Below, one piece after another: positions 53,477-63,221 of a DNA stretch of 64,000 nt. This stretch comes from Nostoc sp. UHCC 0926. Its GTDB lineage: Bacteria > Cyanobacteriota > Cyanobacteriia > Cyanobacteriales > Nostocaceae. Both the position numbers and the translations under genes were made by a program. The notes beneath the pieces are model-generated. The model made no database searches and was not told where the DNA came from. It saw only the letters and a list, made by a program, of their open reading frames with translations. The stretch covers positions 2,728,001 to 2,792,000 of the forward strand of contig NZ_CP117768.1 of NCBI RefSeq assembly GCF_028623165.1. Reading direction: 5' to 3'. Position 1 is the stretch's first letter; each line of letters begins with the position of its first letter.

Positions 53477-54394
53477 TTACGCTGATTTTAACTGAATAAT
53501 ACCTTTATCAAAAACGCGATTATCAGTAGCGATCGCACTAACTTCTATTCTATCTGGATACACCTCATAAGAGGCAAAACTTAAATCACTGGTGGAATAC
53601 TCTGTCCACTCAGAACGCCCTACAGGACGATTGCCTGCACCTGCACCACAAATTAAATAAGTTGTACCATCAATAGCACTAGTGCGTTCATAACTATGTT
53701 CGTGACCATTGATGTAAAGTTGAACGCCGTATTTTTGAAATAGAGGAGTGAAAGTTTTAATAAAACCTGGATTATTCCCATACTGACCCGATGAATAAAT
53801 CGGATGATGTCCAAACACCACTTTCCAAGGAGCATTACTAAGACTTAATTCTTTTTCTAACCAAGTTAGCTGGTTTTTCCAATCAGCATTAATGTTAGTA
53901 TCTAAAGCGAAAAATTGTACTTGATTACGTTTAAATGTATAGTAACGTCCCTTCATATTAAAGCCGGCATACTTGATTTGTGGATCACCATTAGCAGTAC
54001 GAATATCGTGATTACCTAAACAAGCCTGAAATTTCACATCTTGCTTGAGCAAAACTTGGTAGGGACGCTCAAAAACTTCGCCGATTTTTTCAATTTCGCC
54101 GTTATTGTAAATGTTGTCTCCAGCTAAAACTACTAAATCATAAGGATTTTTCTTGTGATACGCATTCATTGCCCCAGCCACAGCATACTGTCCTTTAGCC
54201 CCAGTCCCCGTATCCGCAACAGACACAAAACGTAATAACAAGTCTTTTTTGGGTGGGTTGGCGGCTATAGCTGTTGTTGAATCGGTAATACCAGCACTTT
54301 GATTATTTTGATGAGCTAACATCCAGCTTAAAAATCCTGTACTAATGGCGCTGAAGCTACTTAAAAATAAAAATTGACGGCGTTTCAGGTTCAT
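53477..54394 (-). CDS. Tat-exported purple acid phosphatase-like metallophosphatase
   Basis: 305 residues with a twin-arginine start (MNLKRRQFLFLSSFSAISTGFLSW). The calcineurin-like metal motifs are complete: FVSVADTG (D), LAGDNIY (GDN), GNHDIR (GNHD), FGHHPIY and NGHEHSYER (GHxH). It is a periplasmic phosphatase or phosphodiesterase of the purple-acid type; the substrate is unknown. Its stop lies only five bases before the ptuA start, so it may be cotranscribed with the defence pair, probably by accident. Confidence 0.85.
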   Translation of the reverse strand: MNLKRRQFLFLSSFSAISTGFLSWMLAHQNNQSAGITDSTTAIAANPPKKDLLLRFVSVADTGTGAKGQYAVAGAMNAYHKKNPYDLVVLAGDNIYNNGEIEKIGEVFERPYQVLLKQDVKFQACLGNHDIRTANGDPQIKYAGFNMKGRYYTFKRNQVQFFALDTNINADWKNQLTWLEKELSLSNAPWKVVFGHHPIYSSGQYGNNPGFIKTFTPLFQKYGVQLYINGHEHSYERTSAIDGTTYLICGAGAGNRPVGRSEWTEYSTSDLSFASYEVYPDRIEVSAIATDNRVFDKGIIQLKSA

Positions 54395-54529
54395 AATTCA
54401 CCAAATTTAATAAATAATCAGTTCAGCGGAAACAATGAGCAATGAAGTGATACATTAAGGCAAAAGAAGGCAGCACCAGTAATAATGTACGTTGTTTGTC
54501 TTTGATTCACTGCTTTTGGTGAAAGTTCC

Positions 54530-55411
54530 ATGTCACAAGACAATCAGTCAAAACCGACGAATGAGCAGGTAACTCAACCTCCCCAAAAACCTTACCAGAG
54601 AGTTCAGCCATTTTGGAAGGCTAAAATTATCCAACTTCTCCAAGGGACGATTGGGGTTTTAGAAACAACGGTGGACAAACTGGAGACAGCACCCCCACCT
54701 GGTACTGAAGAAAAACCCAGTTTTTTCCAGCAGCTTCAGTTGCGATGGGGTGGACTGTTAAGGACAATCCGCTTGTTTTTACCATCAAATTTGTCAACAA
54801 AGTTATCAGATACAGCTTTGACGGGAATTGTTACTGCAATTGCTGTAATTCTCGTTTGGACAACTACGACTGTCTTTACTGGTAAACCTACTGAAGTAGC
54901 AACAGTTCCGCCGGTTAAGGAGGTTCCTGTACTCACACCAATAATAACTACTCCACCGGAGTCAGTCGCACCAGAACCACAGCCGCCACAGCCACCAGAG
55001 CAAATTACGCCGCCGCCAGAAGTACAAACTCCGCCACCACCAACGCCGGAAGTGGAACCAGAACCAATTCCCACGCTAACGCCGACGCCAACCATAGAAT
55101 TGACACCAGAACAAGCCTTGATTGCGGCTATTGAAAATCAGGTAGCCGAAACTAGCGATCGCATTGCCTCTGGTCTGATAAAGTCAATTCAAGCCAACTT
55201 CCGCACCAGCAATCTGACTGTTAAAATTAGCAACGATTGGTACACTCTCAAAGAATCTCAGCAAGATAAACTAGCTGCAAAGATATTACAACGCTCTCAA
55301 GAACTTGATTTTACCCATTTAGAAATTATCGACTCCCAAAATAGGCTGATAGCGCGTAACCCAGTTGTCGGTACTGAAATAGTGATTTTTAAACGGCAAA
55401 CAACAAGTTAA
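54530..55411 (+). CDS. Unknown cyanobacterial protein, one membrane helix and Pro-rich linker
   Basis: 293 residues. A polar N-terminus (about 1-100) precedes one membrane helix (about 100-122, TGIVTAIAVILVWTTTTVF). A Pro/Glu/Thr linker (about 130-195) then leads to a small folded domain at the end (TPEQALIAAIENQVAETSDRI, then VKISNDWYTL and LDFTHLEIIDSQNRLIARNPVVG). I recognise no named family. The topology suggests an inner or thylakoid membrane protein with an outward C-terminal domain. Confidence 0.75.
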   Translation: MSQDNQSKPTNEQVTQPPQKPYQRVQPFWKAKIIQLLQGTIGVLETTVDKLETAPPPGTEEKPSFFQQLQLRWGGLLRTIRLFLPSNLSTKLSDTALTGIVTAIAVILVWTTTTVFTGKPTEVATVPPVKEVPVLTPIITTPPESVAPEPQPPQPPEQITPPPEVQTPPPPTPEVEPEPIPTLTPTPTIELTPEQALIAAIENQVAETSDRIASGLIKSIQANFRTSNLTVKISNDWYTLKESQQDKLAAKILQRSQELDFTHLEIIDSQNRLIARNPVVGTEIVIFKRQTTS

Positions 55412-55574
55412 AAATTAGTTGGTCTAATTTAGATTTCGCCACATATTGTTTGGTGATATTTGGGATAGTCTTGTTCAACAATGCTCAGAATTGATGGATA
55501 TGAATTCAAGCAAAGTATGTATTTTGTAATAATTTATCTTAACACTTAATTTGGACGTTTAACTTGAAGTATTT

Positions 55575-56408
55575 ATGTTAGACAACGTTTCTCTATTAAT
55601 CCAAGCTTGTAAAAATTTAAACATCAGTTATGAAATTATTCATCCTGCTGAAAACTTAGTCAAAATAAAATTGAATAGTAAACAGCATTATTTTTGTAAC
55701 TATAGCACTCCGTTAATTAATCAAGCAGTAGCATACCTGATCAAAGACAAAGAATACACTTACCATATTTTAAATAAAAAAGTTAAACTTCCTCGGACAG
55801 TAGGTTTTCTTTCTCCTTTCTGTGACATCAAGTATAAGATTTACTTAAAATTCTCAACTATTCAAGATATTATATTAGAAATAAAGGAAGTTTTTGAAAC
55901 ACCTGTGATTGTTAAAAGGAATTCTGGCGCGAGCGGACATAACGTTTTTTTATGTCAGAATCAAAATGAAATTGAAACTGCTTTAAAAGAGATTTTTAAT
56001 ATCAATTCTAACAAGTATGATTACGTCGCTCTTGCTCAAGAATTCATTCATATAAAATCTGAATATAGAGCCATTTTCTTAAATAAAGAGTTAGTTTTGC
56101 TCTATGAGAAAGATATAACTGATGCAAAATTTATAGGTAATCTCAGCCCTCTGCACTGGGATGGAGCGAAAGCCAAGTATATCAATGATCCACAAATATT
56201 GTCAGATATTGCTAATTTCGCTAAACCAATTTTTGAAGAATTAAACCTTGATTATGCTGGTTTAGATATCGTATTAGATCGAGATAACCAATATTGGTTG
56301 ATTGAAATCAATTCTCACCCAAATTATAGTATTTTCACTAGAGACAATGGCGAGGAGCCTGTATTGAAAATTTTTGAAAAAATGCTAATTAGCCTAGCCT
56401 CAAAATAA
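55575..56408 (+). CDS. ATP-grasp ligase-like protein
   Basis: 277 residues with an ATP-grasp core: the adenine/phosphate loop FETPVIVKRNSGASGHNVFLC, the VALAQEFI strand and the metal-binding end YAGLDIVLD, then YWLIEINSHPNYSIF (E-x-N motif). It resembles RimK/D-Ala ligase-like enzymes that form amide bonds to amino acids. Base composition is more AT-rich than its neighbours, which may mean recent arrival. No partner peptide gene is adjacent, so the substrate is unknown. Confidence 0.8.
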   Translation: MLDNVSLLIQACKNLNISYEIIHPAENLVKIKLNSKQHYFCNYSTPLINQAVAYLIKDKEYTYHILNKKVKLPRTVGFLSPFCDIKYKIYLKFSTIQDIILEIKEVFETPVIVKRNSGASGHNVFLCQNQNEIETALKEIFNINSNKYDYVALAQEFIHIKSEYRAIFLNKELVLLYEKDITDAKFIGNLSPLHWDGAKAKYINDPQILSDIANFAKPIFEELNLDYAGLDIVLDRDNQYWLIEINSHPNYSIFTRDNGEEPVLKIFEKMLISLASK

Positions 56409-56429
56409 AAAAATCGCTACTTCGGTTAT

Positions 56430-56676
56430 CTAATTCATAACTCTGCATAAATTAGTTGCATCTATGACAATAATATTTGCTCCTGCTTTTGCGATCGCAG
56501 CAGCATAGTTAAACTGTGGTGTAATGTACACATAGTATCCAGCTATTAATTGCTTCTATAGCCCAATAATTGGTACTTGCACCCTTTCTTACACGGTGCT
56601 GATCTGATTTGGCGGATCAATACGCACACCAACAGCACCATTATTTACAGCAGCTTGTACTAGCGGCTTCGGCGGC
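56430..56676 (-). pseudogene. NanE-like (ManNAc-6-phosphate epimerase) fragment
   Basis: Minus-strand reading gives VQAAVNNGAVGVRIDPPNQI, VPIIGL, GYYVYITPQF and AIAKAGANIIVIDAT, the central part of N-acetylmannosamine-6-phosphate 2-epimerase, with two in-frame stops (TAA after STV, TAG after IIGL). The front end merges with a repeat. Confidence 0.6.
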
Positions 56677-56857
56677 GAGGAGAGCATCGCGCAGTCCTAT
56701 TGTGCCCCTACACCTGGCGATATAATGTTTGACCTCATCTGAATGGGAACCGCTATAAGCATTTTCAATCATTAATGGTAAGAGGGGGCCGAATGCAGGG
56801 GAAAAAGTTTGTTTTGATTATGTAATAACCAACAGTTTAAAACGGTAATACAGCATT

Positions 56858-59800
56858 ATGCATCGGATAAGTAGCACATCGGGTGGATGGAATCAGTCAG
56901 AGGGTTTAATTTTTCTAGAACAAACTCCAGCGCCTTTCGTGTTGATTACGGCCGCTGATACCGACATTCAAACTTTGGCAGCTGCGGTGACAAAATTACC
57001 TGCAAGCTTTCCGGCATTAAGAGTCGCCAACCTATTGCAGTTGCAGCAACAATTAAGTGTAGATACTTATGGAGAGCAAGTTTTGGAACTTGCCCAAGTA
57101 ATTATTTTGCGCCTGTTAGGAGGACGTTCCTACTGGGGTTATGGCTTAGAAGTAGTGCAGGAAATTGTACAACGTAATGGTAGAACCCTGATTGTAATGC
57201 CAGGGGATGACGCTTTTGATCCCGATCTAATCTCCCTGTCTACCGTGCCTTTGGGTGTTGTTAACCAGGTATGGCAGTATTTTAGCGAAGGCGGCGTAGA
57301 AAATTTCGTTAATGCTCTCCAATTTATCTCTGACACTTGCCTGTTAACTGCATACAATCCCCCGCTACCCCGGCCAATTCCGCGTGTGGGATTGTATAAA
57401 TGGGGAGCAGGGAGCAGGGAGCAGGGGAGCAGGGGAGCAGGGGAGCAGGGGAGCAGGGGAGTGGTAGAACTTGATTCATCCACCTCAGATACTCGTTCAT
57501 CCACCTCGGAACTCCGTTCATCCACCTCGGAACTCCGTTCATCCACCTCGGAACTCCGTTCATCCACCTCGGAACTCCGTTCATCCACCTCGGAACTCCG
57601 TTCATCCACCTCGGAACTCCGTTCATCCACCTCGGAACTGGATTCATCCATCTCAGATACTCGTTCATCCACCTCGGAACTGGATTCATCCACCTCGGAA
57701 CTGGATTCATCCACCTCGGAACTGGATTCATCCACCTCAGAACCTCATTCATCCACCTCAGAACCTCATTCATCCACCTCAGAACCTCATTCATCCACCT
57801 CAGAACCTCATTCATCCACCTCAGAACCTCAAAGCTTCCAATGCCCTATCCCCAAAGTCGGCATTCTTTTCTACCGTGCCCATTATTTAGCGGGAAATAC
57901 TAAGGTAATCGATGCTTTATGCGAAGCCTTGGTACAGAAAAATTTACAACCAGTGCCAGTGTTTGTTTCCTCATTGCGTGAACCAGATGTTCAGGCTGAG
58001 TTGAGTGAATTTTTCCAACCCAAAGAAGCCGAATCAATAGCTGTACTGCTAAATACCACCAGTTTTTCTCTAGCACGCTTGGAAACCGAAACACCCCAAA
58101 CCGACCTGTGGCAAAAATTAGATGTGCCTGTGTTGCAGGTAATCCTCAGTGGTGGGTCAATTGAGCAGTGGGAGTCACAGTTTCAAGGGCTTTCTCCCCG
58201 CGATATTGGGATGAATGTGGCGCTACCAGAAGTAGATGGACGGATTATTACTCGTGCTGTGTCTTTTAAAGCAGTGCAAACTCGTAATCCCCATCTAGAG
58301 ACAGATGTGGTAATTTATGAACCAGTGAGCGATCGCATCGAGTTCGTTGCTAAACTAGCAGCAAATTGGGCGCGTCTGCGTGACAAACCCCCCCAAGAAC
58401 GGCGAATTGCCCTAATTCTGGCAAACTACCCCAACCGGAATGGACGCCTCGCTAATGGTGTGGGACTCGACACTCCAGCTAGTTGTGTAGAAATCCTGCA
58501 AGCTTTACATCTAGCTGGGTATGAAGTAGAAAATCCACCTGCTCAAGGAGATGAGTTGATTCAACGGCTGACAGATGGTGTAACAAATGATCCCGAAGGT
58601 CGAGAATGGCTTCCGGCACACCAAAGTGTCTCTTGGGAAGAGTATCAAGAGTATTTCGCTTCTTTGCCGCCAGCAGTCCAGCAGGGTATTAGTGAGCGTT
58701 GGGAGAAATCGATTTTAGATTCAATCCAAAATCCAAAATCTAAAATCCAAAATTGGGCTGTTCCTGGAATTCAACTCGGCAACGTTTTCGTGGGAATTCA
58801 GCCACCAAGGGGTTATGATAATGACCCCAGTTTGAATTATCATGCACCGGATTTAGAACCAACCCATGCTTATTTAGCTTTCTACTATTGGGTTAGAGAA
58901 TGTTTTGGTGCTGATGCTGTGGTTCATGTGGGCAAACACGGAAATCTAGAATGGCTACCCGGTAAAAGTGTGGCTTTATCGAGTAATTGTTATCCAGAAG
59001 TAGCTCTCGGCGCACTTCCCCACCTGTACCCATTTATTGTGAATGACCCTGGTGAAGGTTCCCAAGCCAAACGTCGCGCTCAAGCGGTGATTATAGATCA
59101 CTTAACGCCGCCGATGACTCGTGCAGAACTCTACGGTTCTTTGCAACAGTTAGAAAATTTAATTGATGAGTATTATGAAGCGGACAGCTTAGATCCTTCG
59201 CGTTTGCCAGTGATTCGCGATCGCATCCGCGAACTGGTGATCAAAGAAAATCTCCATCTAGATTTAGGAATCCAAAATGAAACAGAAATTTTTAATTCTG
59301 AATCTCTAGTTTTTAATTCTATCGGTGGCTATCTTTGTGAATTGAAAGAAGCTCAAATCCGCGATGGGTTGCACATTTTTGGGCAATGTCCCGAAGGACG
59401 CCAGCTACGAGACTTAATAGTAGCGATCGCTCGCATACCCAATCGCTATTCTTCAGGTATTACCCGTGCCATAGCTCAAGATTGGGGACTAGACTTCGAT
59501 CCTCTCACAGCCGATTTGTCAATGACTAGTGGTGAATACTCAATAGTCAATGGCACAGAATGCCGTACCCTCGGTGATATCGTCGAAGTCCTAGAAGAAC
59601 ACGCCGCCCTTCTAGTAGAAAAACTAATAAATCAGGACTCTTGTACAGACGCGATGAATCGCGTCTCTCCCCCCAGCACAGACGCGATGAATCGCGTCTC
59701 TCCCCTCAGCACAGACGCGATGAATCGCGTCTCTACCTGGATACGCGATCGCCTACTTCCAGCTTTACAACAAACCCACCAAGAAATTACCCACTTATTA

Positions 59801-61192
59801 CACGGACTCGATGGCGGTTACGTCCCAAGTGCCCCAGCAGGCGCACCCACGCGCGGCCGCCCAGAAGTTCTACCAACAGGAAGAAACTTTTATTCTGTCG
59901 ATATTCGCGCCATTCCCACAGAAACAGCTTGGGATATCGGTAGAAAAGCTGCTGAAACCCTGGTTGAATATTACACTCAAGAGCATGGAGAATATCCCAA
60001 AACACTAGGCTTATCAATGTGGGGAACAGCCACCATGAGGACTGGCGGTGATGATATTGCCGAAGCATTAGCTTTACTTGGAGTCCAACCTGTATGGGAT
60101 GGTGCAGCCCGGCGAGTAGTAGATTTTGAAATTTTGCCCCTAGCGATTTTGGGGCGTCCCCGTGTAGATGTCACCTTGCGAATTTCAGGATTCTTCCGGG
60201 ATGCTTTTCCCAACTTAATTGATTTATTCGCTCAAGCAGTGTCAGCAGTTGCAGACTTGGATGAACCGCCAGAACAAAATCCCCTCGCAGATACAGTTCG
60301 CCAAGAAACTGATTTGTGGACAAAACAAGGATTAACTTTAGAAGCAGCAGTGGTGCGATCGCGCTATCGCATCTTTGGTTCTCGTCCAGGTGCTTACGGC
60401 GCCGGACTCCAAGGTTTAATCGAATCACAAAACTGGACAGATGACCAAGATTTAGCTCGCGCCTACATCAACTGGAGTTCTTACGCCTACTCCTCAGGAA
60501 GCGGGGCAGAGGAGCAGGGGAGCAGGGGAGCAGGGGGAGCAGGGGGAGCAGGGGGAGCAGGGGGAGCAGGGGGAGCAGGAGAGGATAAAATCTCCCCCCA
60601 GTCCCCAATACCCAATCCCGAAGCCTTCAAGCAACGCTTGGCGCAAATGCAAGTTGTGCTGCACAATCAAGACAACCGTGAACACGACCTACTCGATTCT
60701 GATGATTATTACCAATTTCAGGGTGGCTTAACAGCGGCGGTACGTTCTCTACAGGGAAAGAATCCCCAAACTTATTTTGGTGATAATTCCATACCCGCCC
60801 AACCACGAGTCCGCCAACTGAAAGAAGAAATTGCACGGGTGTATCGTTCTCGCGTAGTTAATCCCAAGTGGATTGCGGGAGTCATGCGCCACGGTTACAA
60901 AGGTGCGTTTGAAATGGCAGCGACGGTGGATTATCTATTTGCCTACGATGCCACAGCTAAATGTGTTGAAGATTATATGTATCAAGGCATAGTAGAAGCT
61001 TACTTGCTCGATCCAGTTGTCTCGGAATTTATTCAGCAAAAGAACCCTTATGCACTACGTGATATTGCTGAAAGATTATTAGAAGCACATAAGCGCAATT
61101 TGTGGGAAAATGTAAATATAGGAACATTAGAAGCTTTGAGGAACCTAGTACATCAAGCTGAAGCAGTTATCGAAGAAAAATCAATGGTGTAG
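56858..61192 (+). CDS. cobN: Cobaltochelatase subunit CobN with in-frame repeat insertions
   Basis: CobN inserts Co2+ into hydrogenobyrinate a,c-diamide in aerobic cobalamin synthesis, or serves a related chelatase role in cyanobacteria. Conserved blocks include WGYGLEVVQEIV, GNVFVGIQPPRGYDND, HVGKHGNLEWLPGKS, GEGSQAKRRAQAVIIDHLTPPMTRAELYG, YCTE-like EYPKTLGLSMWGTATMRTGGDDI and GHRDPYGAYGAGL-type SRPGAYGAGLQG. At 1,444 residues it is about 200 longer than typical. The excess lies in insertions made of intergenic-type repeats: 17 SSTSELR heptads (57476-57832), an AATCCAAAATC repeat (58711-58757), three TDAMNRVS units (59645-59737) and a GAGGAG stretch (60497-60583). The frame stays open through all of them. 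Confidence 0.9.
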   Translation: MHRISSTSGGWNQSEGLIFLEQTPAPFVLITAADTDIQTLAAAVTKLPASFPALRVANLLQLQQQLSVDTYGEQVLELAQVIILRLLGGRSYWGYGLEVVQEIVQRNGRTLIVMPGDDAFDPDLISLSTVPLGVVNQVWQYFSEGGVENFVNALQFISDTCLLTAYNPPLPRPIPRVGLYKWGAGSREQGSRGAGEQGSRGVVELDSSTSDTRSSTSELRSSTSELRSSTSELRSSTSELRSSTSELRSSTSELRSSTSELDSSISDTRSSTSELDSSTSELDSSTSELDSSTSEPHSSTSEPHSSTSEPHSSTSEPHSSTSEPQSFQCPIPKVGILFYRAHYLAGNTKVIDALCEALVQKNLQPVPVFVSSLREPDVQAELSEFFQPKEAESIAVLLNTTSFSLARLETETPQTDLWQKLDVPVLQVILSGGSIEQWESQFQGLSPRDIGMNVALPEVDGRIITRAVSFKAVQTRNPHLETDVVIYEPVSDRIEFVAKLAANWARLRDKPPQERRIALILANYPNRNGRLANGVGLDTPASCVEILQALHLAGYEVENPPAQGDELIQRLTDGVTNDPEGREWLPAHQSVSWEEYQEYFASLPPAVQQGISERWEKSILDSIQNPKSKIQNWAVPGIQLGNVFVGIQPPRGYDNDPSLNYHAPDLEPTHAYLAFYYWVRECFGADAVVHVGKHGNLEWLPGKSVALSSNCYPEVALGALPHLYPFIVNDPGEGSQAKRRAQAVIIDHLTPPMTRAELYGSLQQLENLIDEYYEADSLDPSRLPVIRDRIRELVIKENLHLDLGIQNETEIFNSESLVFNSIGGYLCELKEAQIRDGLHIFGQCPEGRQLRDLIVAIARIPNRYSSGITRAIAQDWGLDFDPLTADLSMTSGEYSIVNGTECRTLGDIVEVLEEHAALLVEKLINQDSCTDAMNRVSPPSTDAMNRVSPLSTDAMNRVSTWIRDRLLPALQQTHQEITHLLHGLDGGYVPSAPAGAPTRGRPEVLPTGRNFYSVDIRAIPTETAWDIGRKAAETLVEYYTQEHGEYPKTLGLSMWGTATMRTGGDDIAEALALLGVQPVWDGAARRVVDFEILPLAILGRPRVDVTLRISGFFRDAFPNLIDLFAQAVSAVADLDEPPEQNPLADTVRQETDLWTKQGLTLEAAVVRSRYRIFGSRPGAYGAGLQGLIESQNWTDDQDLARAYINWSSYAYSSGSGAEEQGSRGAGGAGGAGGAGGAGGAGEDKISPQSPIPNPEAFKQRLAQMQVVLHNQDNREHDLLDSDDYYQFQGGLTAAVRSLQGKNPQTYFGDNSIPAQPRVRQLKEEIARVYRSRVVNPKWIAGVMRHGYKGAFEMAATVDYLFAYDATAKCVEDYMYQGIVEAYLLDPVVSEFIQQKNPYALRDIAERLLEAHKRNLWENVNIGTLEALRNLVHQAEAVIEEKSMV
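57476..57832 (+). repeat. 21-bp tandem repeat, 17 units, inside cobN
   Basis: Units of the form TCATCCACCTCGGAACTCCGT, with CTGGAT and CTCATT variants, encode SSTSELR, SSTSELD and SSTSEPH heptads. All six frames are open through the array, so open frames on either strand here are shadows. Directly upstream (57411-57462) is a run of AGCAGGGG units. Confidence 0.9.
59645..59737 (+). repeat. Triplicated palindromic repeat inside cobN
   Basis: ACAGACGCGATGAATCGCGTCTCT occurs three times at 33-base spacing; GACGCGAT...ATCGCGTC is a hairpin. It encodes TDAMNRVS in each copy. Confidence 0.85.
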
Positions 61193-61201
61193 GAAATCAA
61201 T

Positions 61202-62311
61202 ATGGAGAATCTTGCGTATTTGCACTTAGCTTTCGCCTACGAAGACAGCACACCCAGTGAATTGGTCTTCCTCAGCTCTTTGTTTAACAAAGCAGCTGCA
61301 CCAGATTGGAAACGGCTTTCTGGTAGGGCTTGGAAGTATATGTTGCCCCTTGCTCTGTCTTTGTCCATTCTTGGCGCCCTCAGCAGCGTCATGGCACTGG
61401 AAAGAGGCGATCAAGGCCCTTCTGTCAGAAATATACAACAACAGTTGAAACGAGCAGGCTTTTATCAAGCTCCAGTTACCAAAGTATATGATGTATCCAC
61501 ACAAGAAGCTGTGCGGCGTTTCCAAAAGGCCGCTGGTTTACCAGTGGACGGCATTGTTGGAGGAAGCACCCTCCAAAAATTAGAAAACTGGCAAGCCCAA
61601 AAATCCAGTTCTACGACTATACTAGCCAAAAAGCCCAGCACTACTAGTTCAGCTAGTTCAGCAACTAGCCAGCGTCGTAATCCCAACTACCTTGCCAAGG
61701 GCGATGAAGGTGAAGATGTCAGGGTTTTGCAAGAACGCTTAAGAATCGCAGGCTTTTATTACGGAAACGCCACAGGGATATTTGGCCCGATTACCCAAGA
61801 AGCTGTCCAGCGCTTCCAAGATTCTTACAAATTAAGCGTTGATGGGATTGTTGGCCCAGCAACATTACGTAAATTGCCGGGAATTGGCATCGGTGATGGA
61901 GAAGAGGCTCCCAAAAAGGTAGTCAATCGAGATAAACTCCGTGTAGGCGATCGCGGTGAGCCAGTTAGAATTGTTCAAGAACAATTGATCCAGGCAGGAT
62001 ATTTAGAGGGAGAGCCAAATGGCTACTATGGCCCCTATACTGCGAATGCTGTAAAGAGATTTCAGACAGCTAATCACTTGGCAGTAAGTGGCGTTGCTGG
62101 CCCAACTACCCGAGCTAAGTTATATAGCTCAGTTAATACTGCTAGCAAAAGCGAGTTTAATACCCTGGAAATCCAAACGCGACTACGGGAGCGGGGTTTT
62201 TATAAAGGCAAGCTGAACGGTGTGATGGCAGATGACACCAAAAAAGCGATTAAACAAGCCCAAGAGTTCTATGGCATCAGTCTCAAGGATGTTAAGAGCG
62301 GACGCTTTTAG
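61202..62311 (+). CDS. Peptidoglycan-binding (PG_binding_1) repeat protein
   Basis: 369 residues. One hydrophobic helix near 46-62 (YMLPLALSLSILGALSSVMA) acts as signal anchor, followed by three complete PG_binding_1 units (RGDQGPSVRNIQQQLKRAGFY...AVRRFQKAAGLPVDGIVG, KGDEGEDVRVLQERLRIAGFYYG...VDGIVG, VGDRGEPVRIVQEQLIQAGYLEG...VSGVAG) and a partial fourth at the end. It binds cell wall outside the inner membrane. In Anabaena the orthologous gene (alr1690) is convergent with furA and its read-through makes a furA antisense RNA; the arrangement here is the same. It starts nine bases after cobN ends. Confidence 0.85.
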   Translation: MENLAYLHLAFAYEDSTPSELVFLSSLFNKAAAPDWKRLSGRAWKYMLPLALSLSILGALSSVMALERGDQGPSVRNIQQQLKRAGFYQAPVTKVYDVSTQEAVRRFQKAAGLPVDGIVGGSTLQKLENWQAQKSSSTTILAKKPSTTSSASSATSQRRNPNYLAKGDEGEDVRVLQERLRIAGFYYGNATGIFGPITQEAVQRFQDSYKLSVDGIVGPATLRKLPGIGIGDGEEAPKKVVNRDKLRVGDRGEPVRIVQEQLIQAGYLEGEPNGYYGPYTANAVKRFQTANHLAVSGVAGPTTRAKLYSSVNTASKSEFNTLEIQTRLRERGFYKGKLNGVMADDTKKAIKQAQEFYGISLKDVKSGRF

Positions 62312-62899
62312 CATCCGCTTTGGCGTTGTTAGTATCAGTCCTCAACTGGTTGCTTGCCTCCAGTAATAGCAAATTACGAACTGCTCAAAATTCCACTTAT
62401 TTGGTTAATTTGAGTAGTTTCGTCTTGTTATCCACCCAAGTAGCTAAAGCGGCATCAGTGCCCGTTGACACTTAGGACACACTGCATGGATGGTCATTTG
62501 ACAGTCAAGCAGGTGAAAACCTTCTTTTTGAGCGGTTTTCGCCCCAATTTTTAAAATTGAGTCGTTTTTAAACTCAATAGTTGAGTTGCACCGGACACAG
62601 ATTAGGTGATGGTGGTGATGGGGATAGGGCTGGTTGATCTCATAATGCTTATGTCCCTCGCCCAGTTCTAGTTCCCGTAAAATTCCCATCCTTGCCATCA
62701 ACTTCAAAGTCCGATAAATAGTTGACAGACTAATCCCTTCACCATCAGTTTCTAGCCGATGATAAAGATCCTCCGCACTCAGATGTTCACCTTGTGGAAG
62801 TTCTTGAAAAATGTGTAAAATTGTTTCGCGCTGGGGAGTTAAACGCCAACCTCGGTCGTTTAATTCTGCCTTGAGTGAAGTAGTCGTGTAGACAGTCAT
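62312..62899 (+). ncRNA. Predicted furA antisense region (alpha-furA-like)
   Basis: In Anabaena sp. PCC 7120 a transcript of the convergent cell-wall-binding gene reads through into furA and covers it as a cis-antisense RNA. Here the same two genes face each other 132 bases apart, and I see no strong terminator hairpin with a T-run between them (62312-62443). The prediction rests on synteny and the missing terminator, not on any RNA signature. Confidence 0.35.
62444..62899 (-). CDS. furA: Ferric uptake regulator FurA
   Basis: ATG 62899 (MTVYTTTSL) gives 151 residues, the length of Anabaena FurA; six further upstream codons are open but not conserved. The winged helix reads RGWRLTPQRETILHIFQEL and STIYRTLKLMARMGILREL. 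The metal/dimer domain has HKHYEINQPYPHHHHHLICVRC (His cluster and first CXXC) and a second CXXC in CPKC. Iron-loaded FurA represses iron-uptake genes and binds haem through a Cys-Pro motif, present here as CPKC. The AT-rich promoter (62900-62995) includes TTGATAATTATTAC, resembling a Fur box, so autoregulation is likely. Confidence 0.93.
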   Translation of the reverse strand: MTVYTTTSLKAELNDRGWRLTPQRETILHIFQELPQGEHLSAEDLYHRLETDGEGISLSTIYRTLKLMARMGILRELELGEGHKHYEINQPYPHHHHHLICVRCNSTIEFKNDSILKIGAKTAQKEGFHLLDCQMTIHAVCPKCQRALMPL

Positions 62900-63221
62900 A
62901 CTAATATTTCTCAACAAAGCCTGTTAGTTGAGAATATAACAAATATTTGGAGTGATTTGCAACAATCATTCTCTATTGATAATTATTACTAAATATTTAA
63001 GAAATATTCATTAAATCTTGATCAAAATTCAAGTAATAAACTGTAGTGCATTTAATTTGCATACAGTTAATAGTTAGGATACTTGTAACGATTGCATCCC
63101 TTGACTTTGAATTTTGAATGAGTGAGTTTTGAATTGCTTAGTTGATCCCCACCTTCAAGATATCTCAGCAAAGGTGTGGGGAAACTCTTGTACAATTAAA
63201 TGCAAATTATTTGCTACAAGT

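Noticed and set aside
57476-57832. Possible CRISPR array
   Set aside because: The 21-bp units are directly adjacent without unique spacers and lie inside a gene; no cas genes are present.
57139-57890. Open frames of 139-198 codons on both strands over the cobN 21-bp repeat
   Set aside because: A stop-free 21-bp tandem repeat keeps all frames open. The cobN frame continues into conserved chelatase sequence on both sides.
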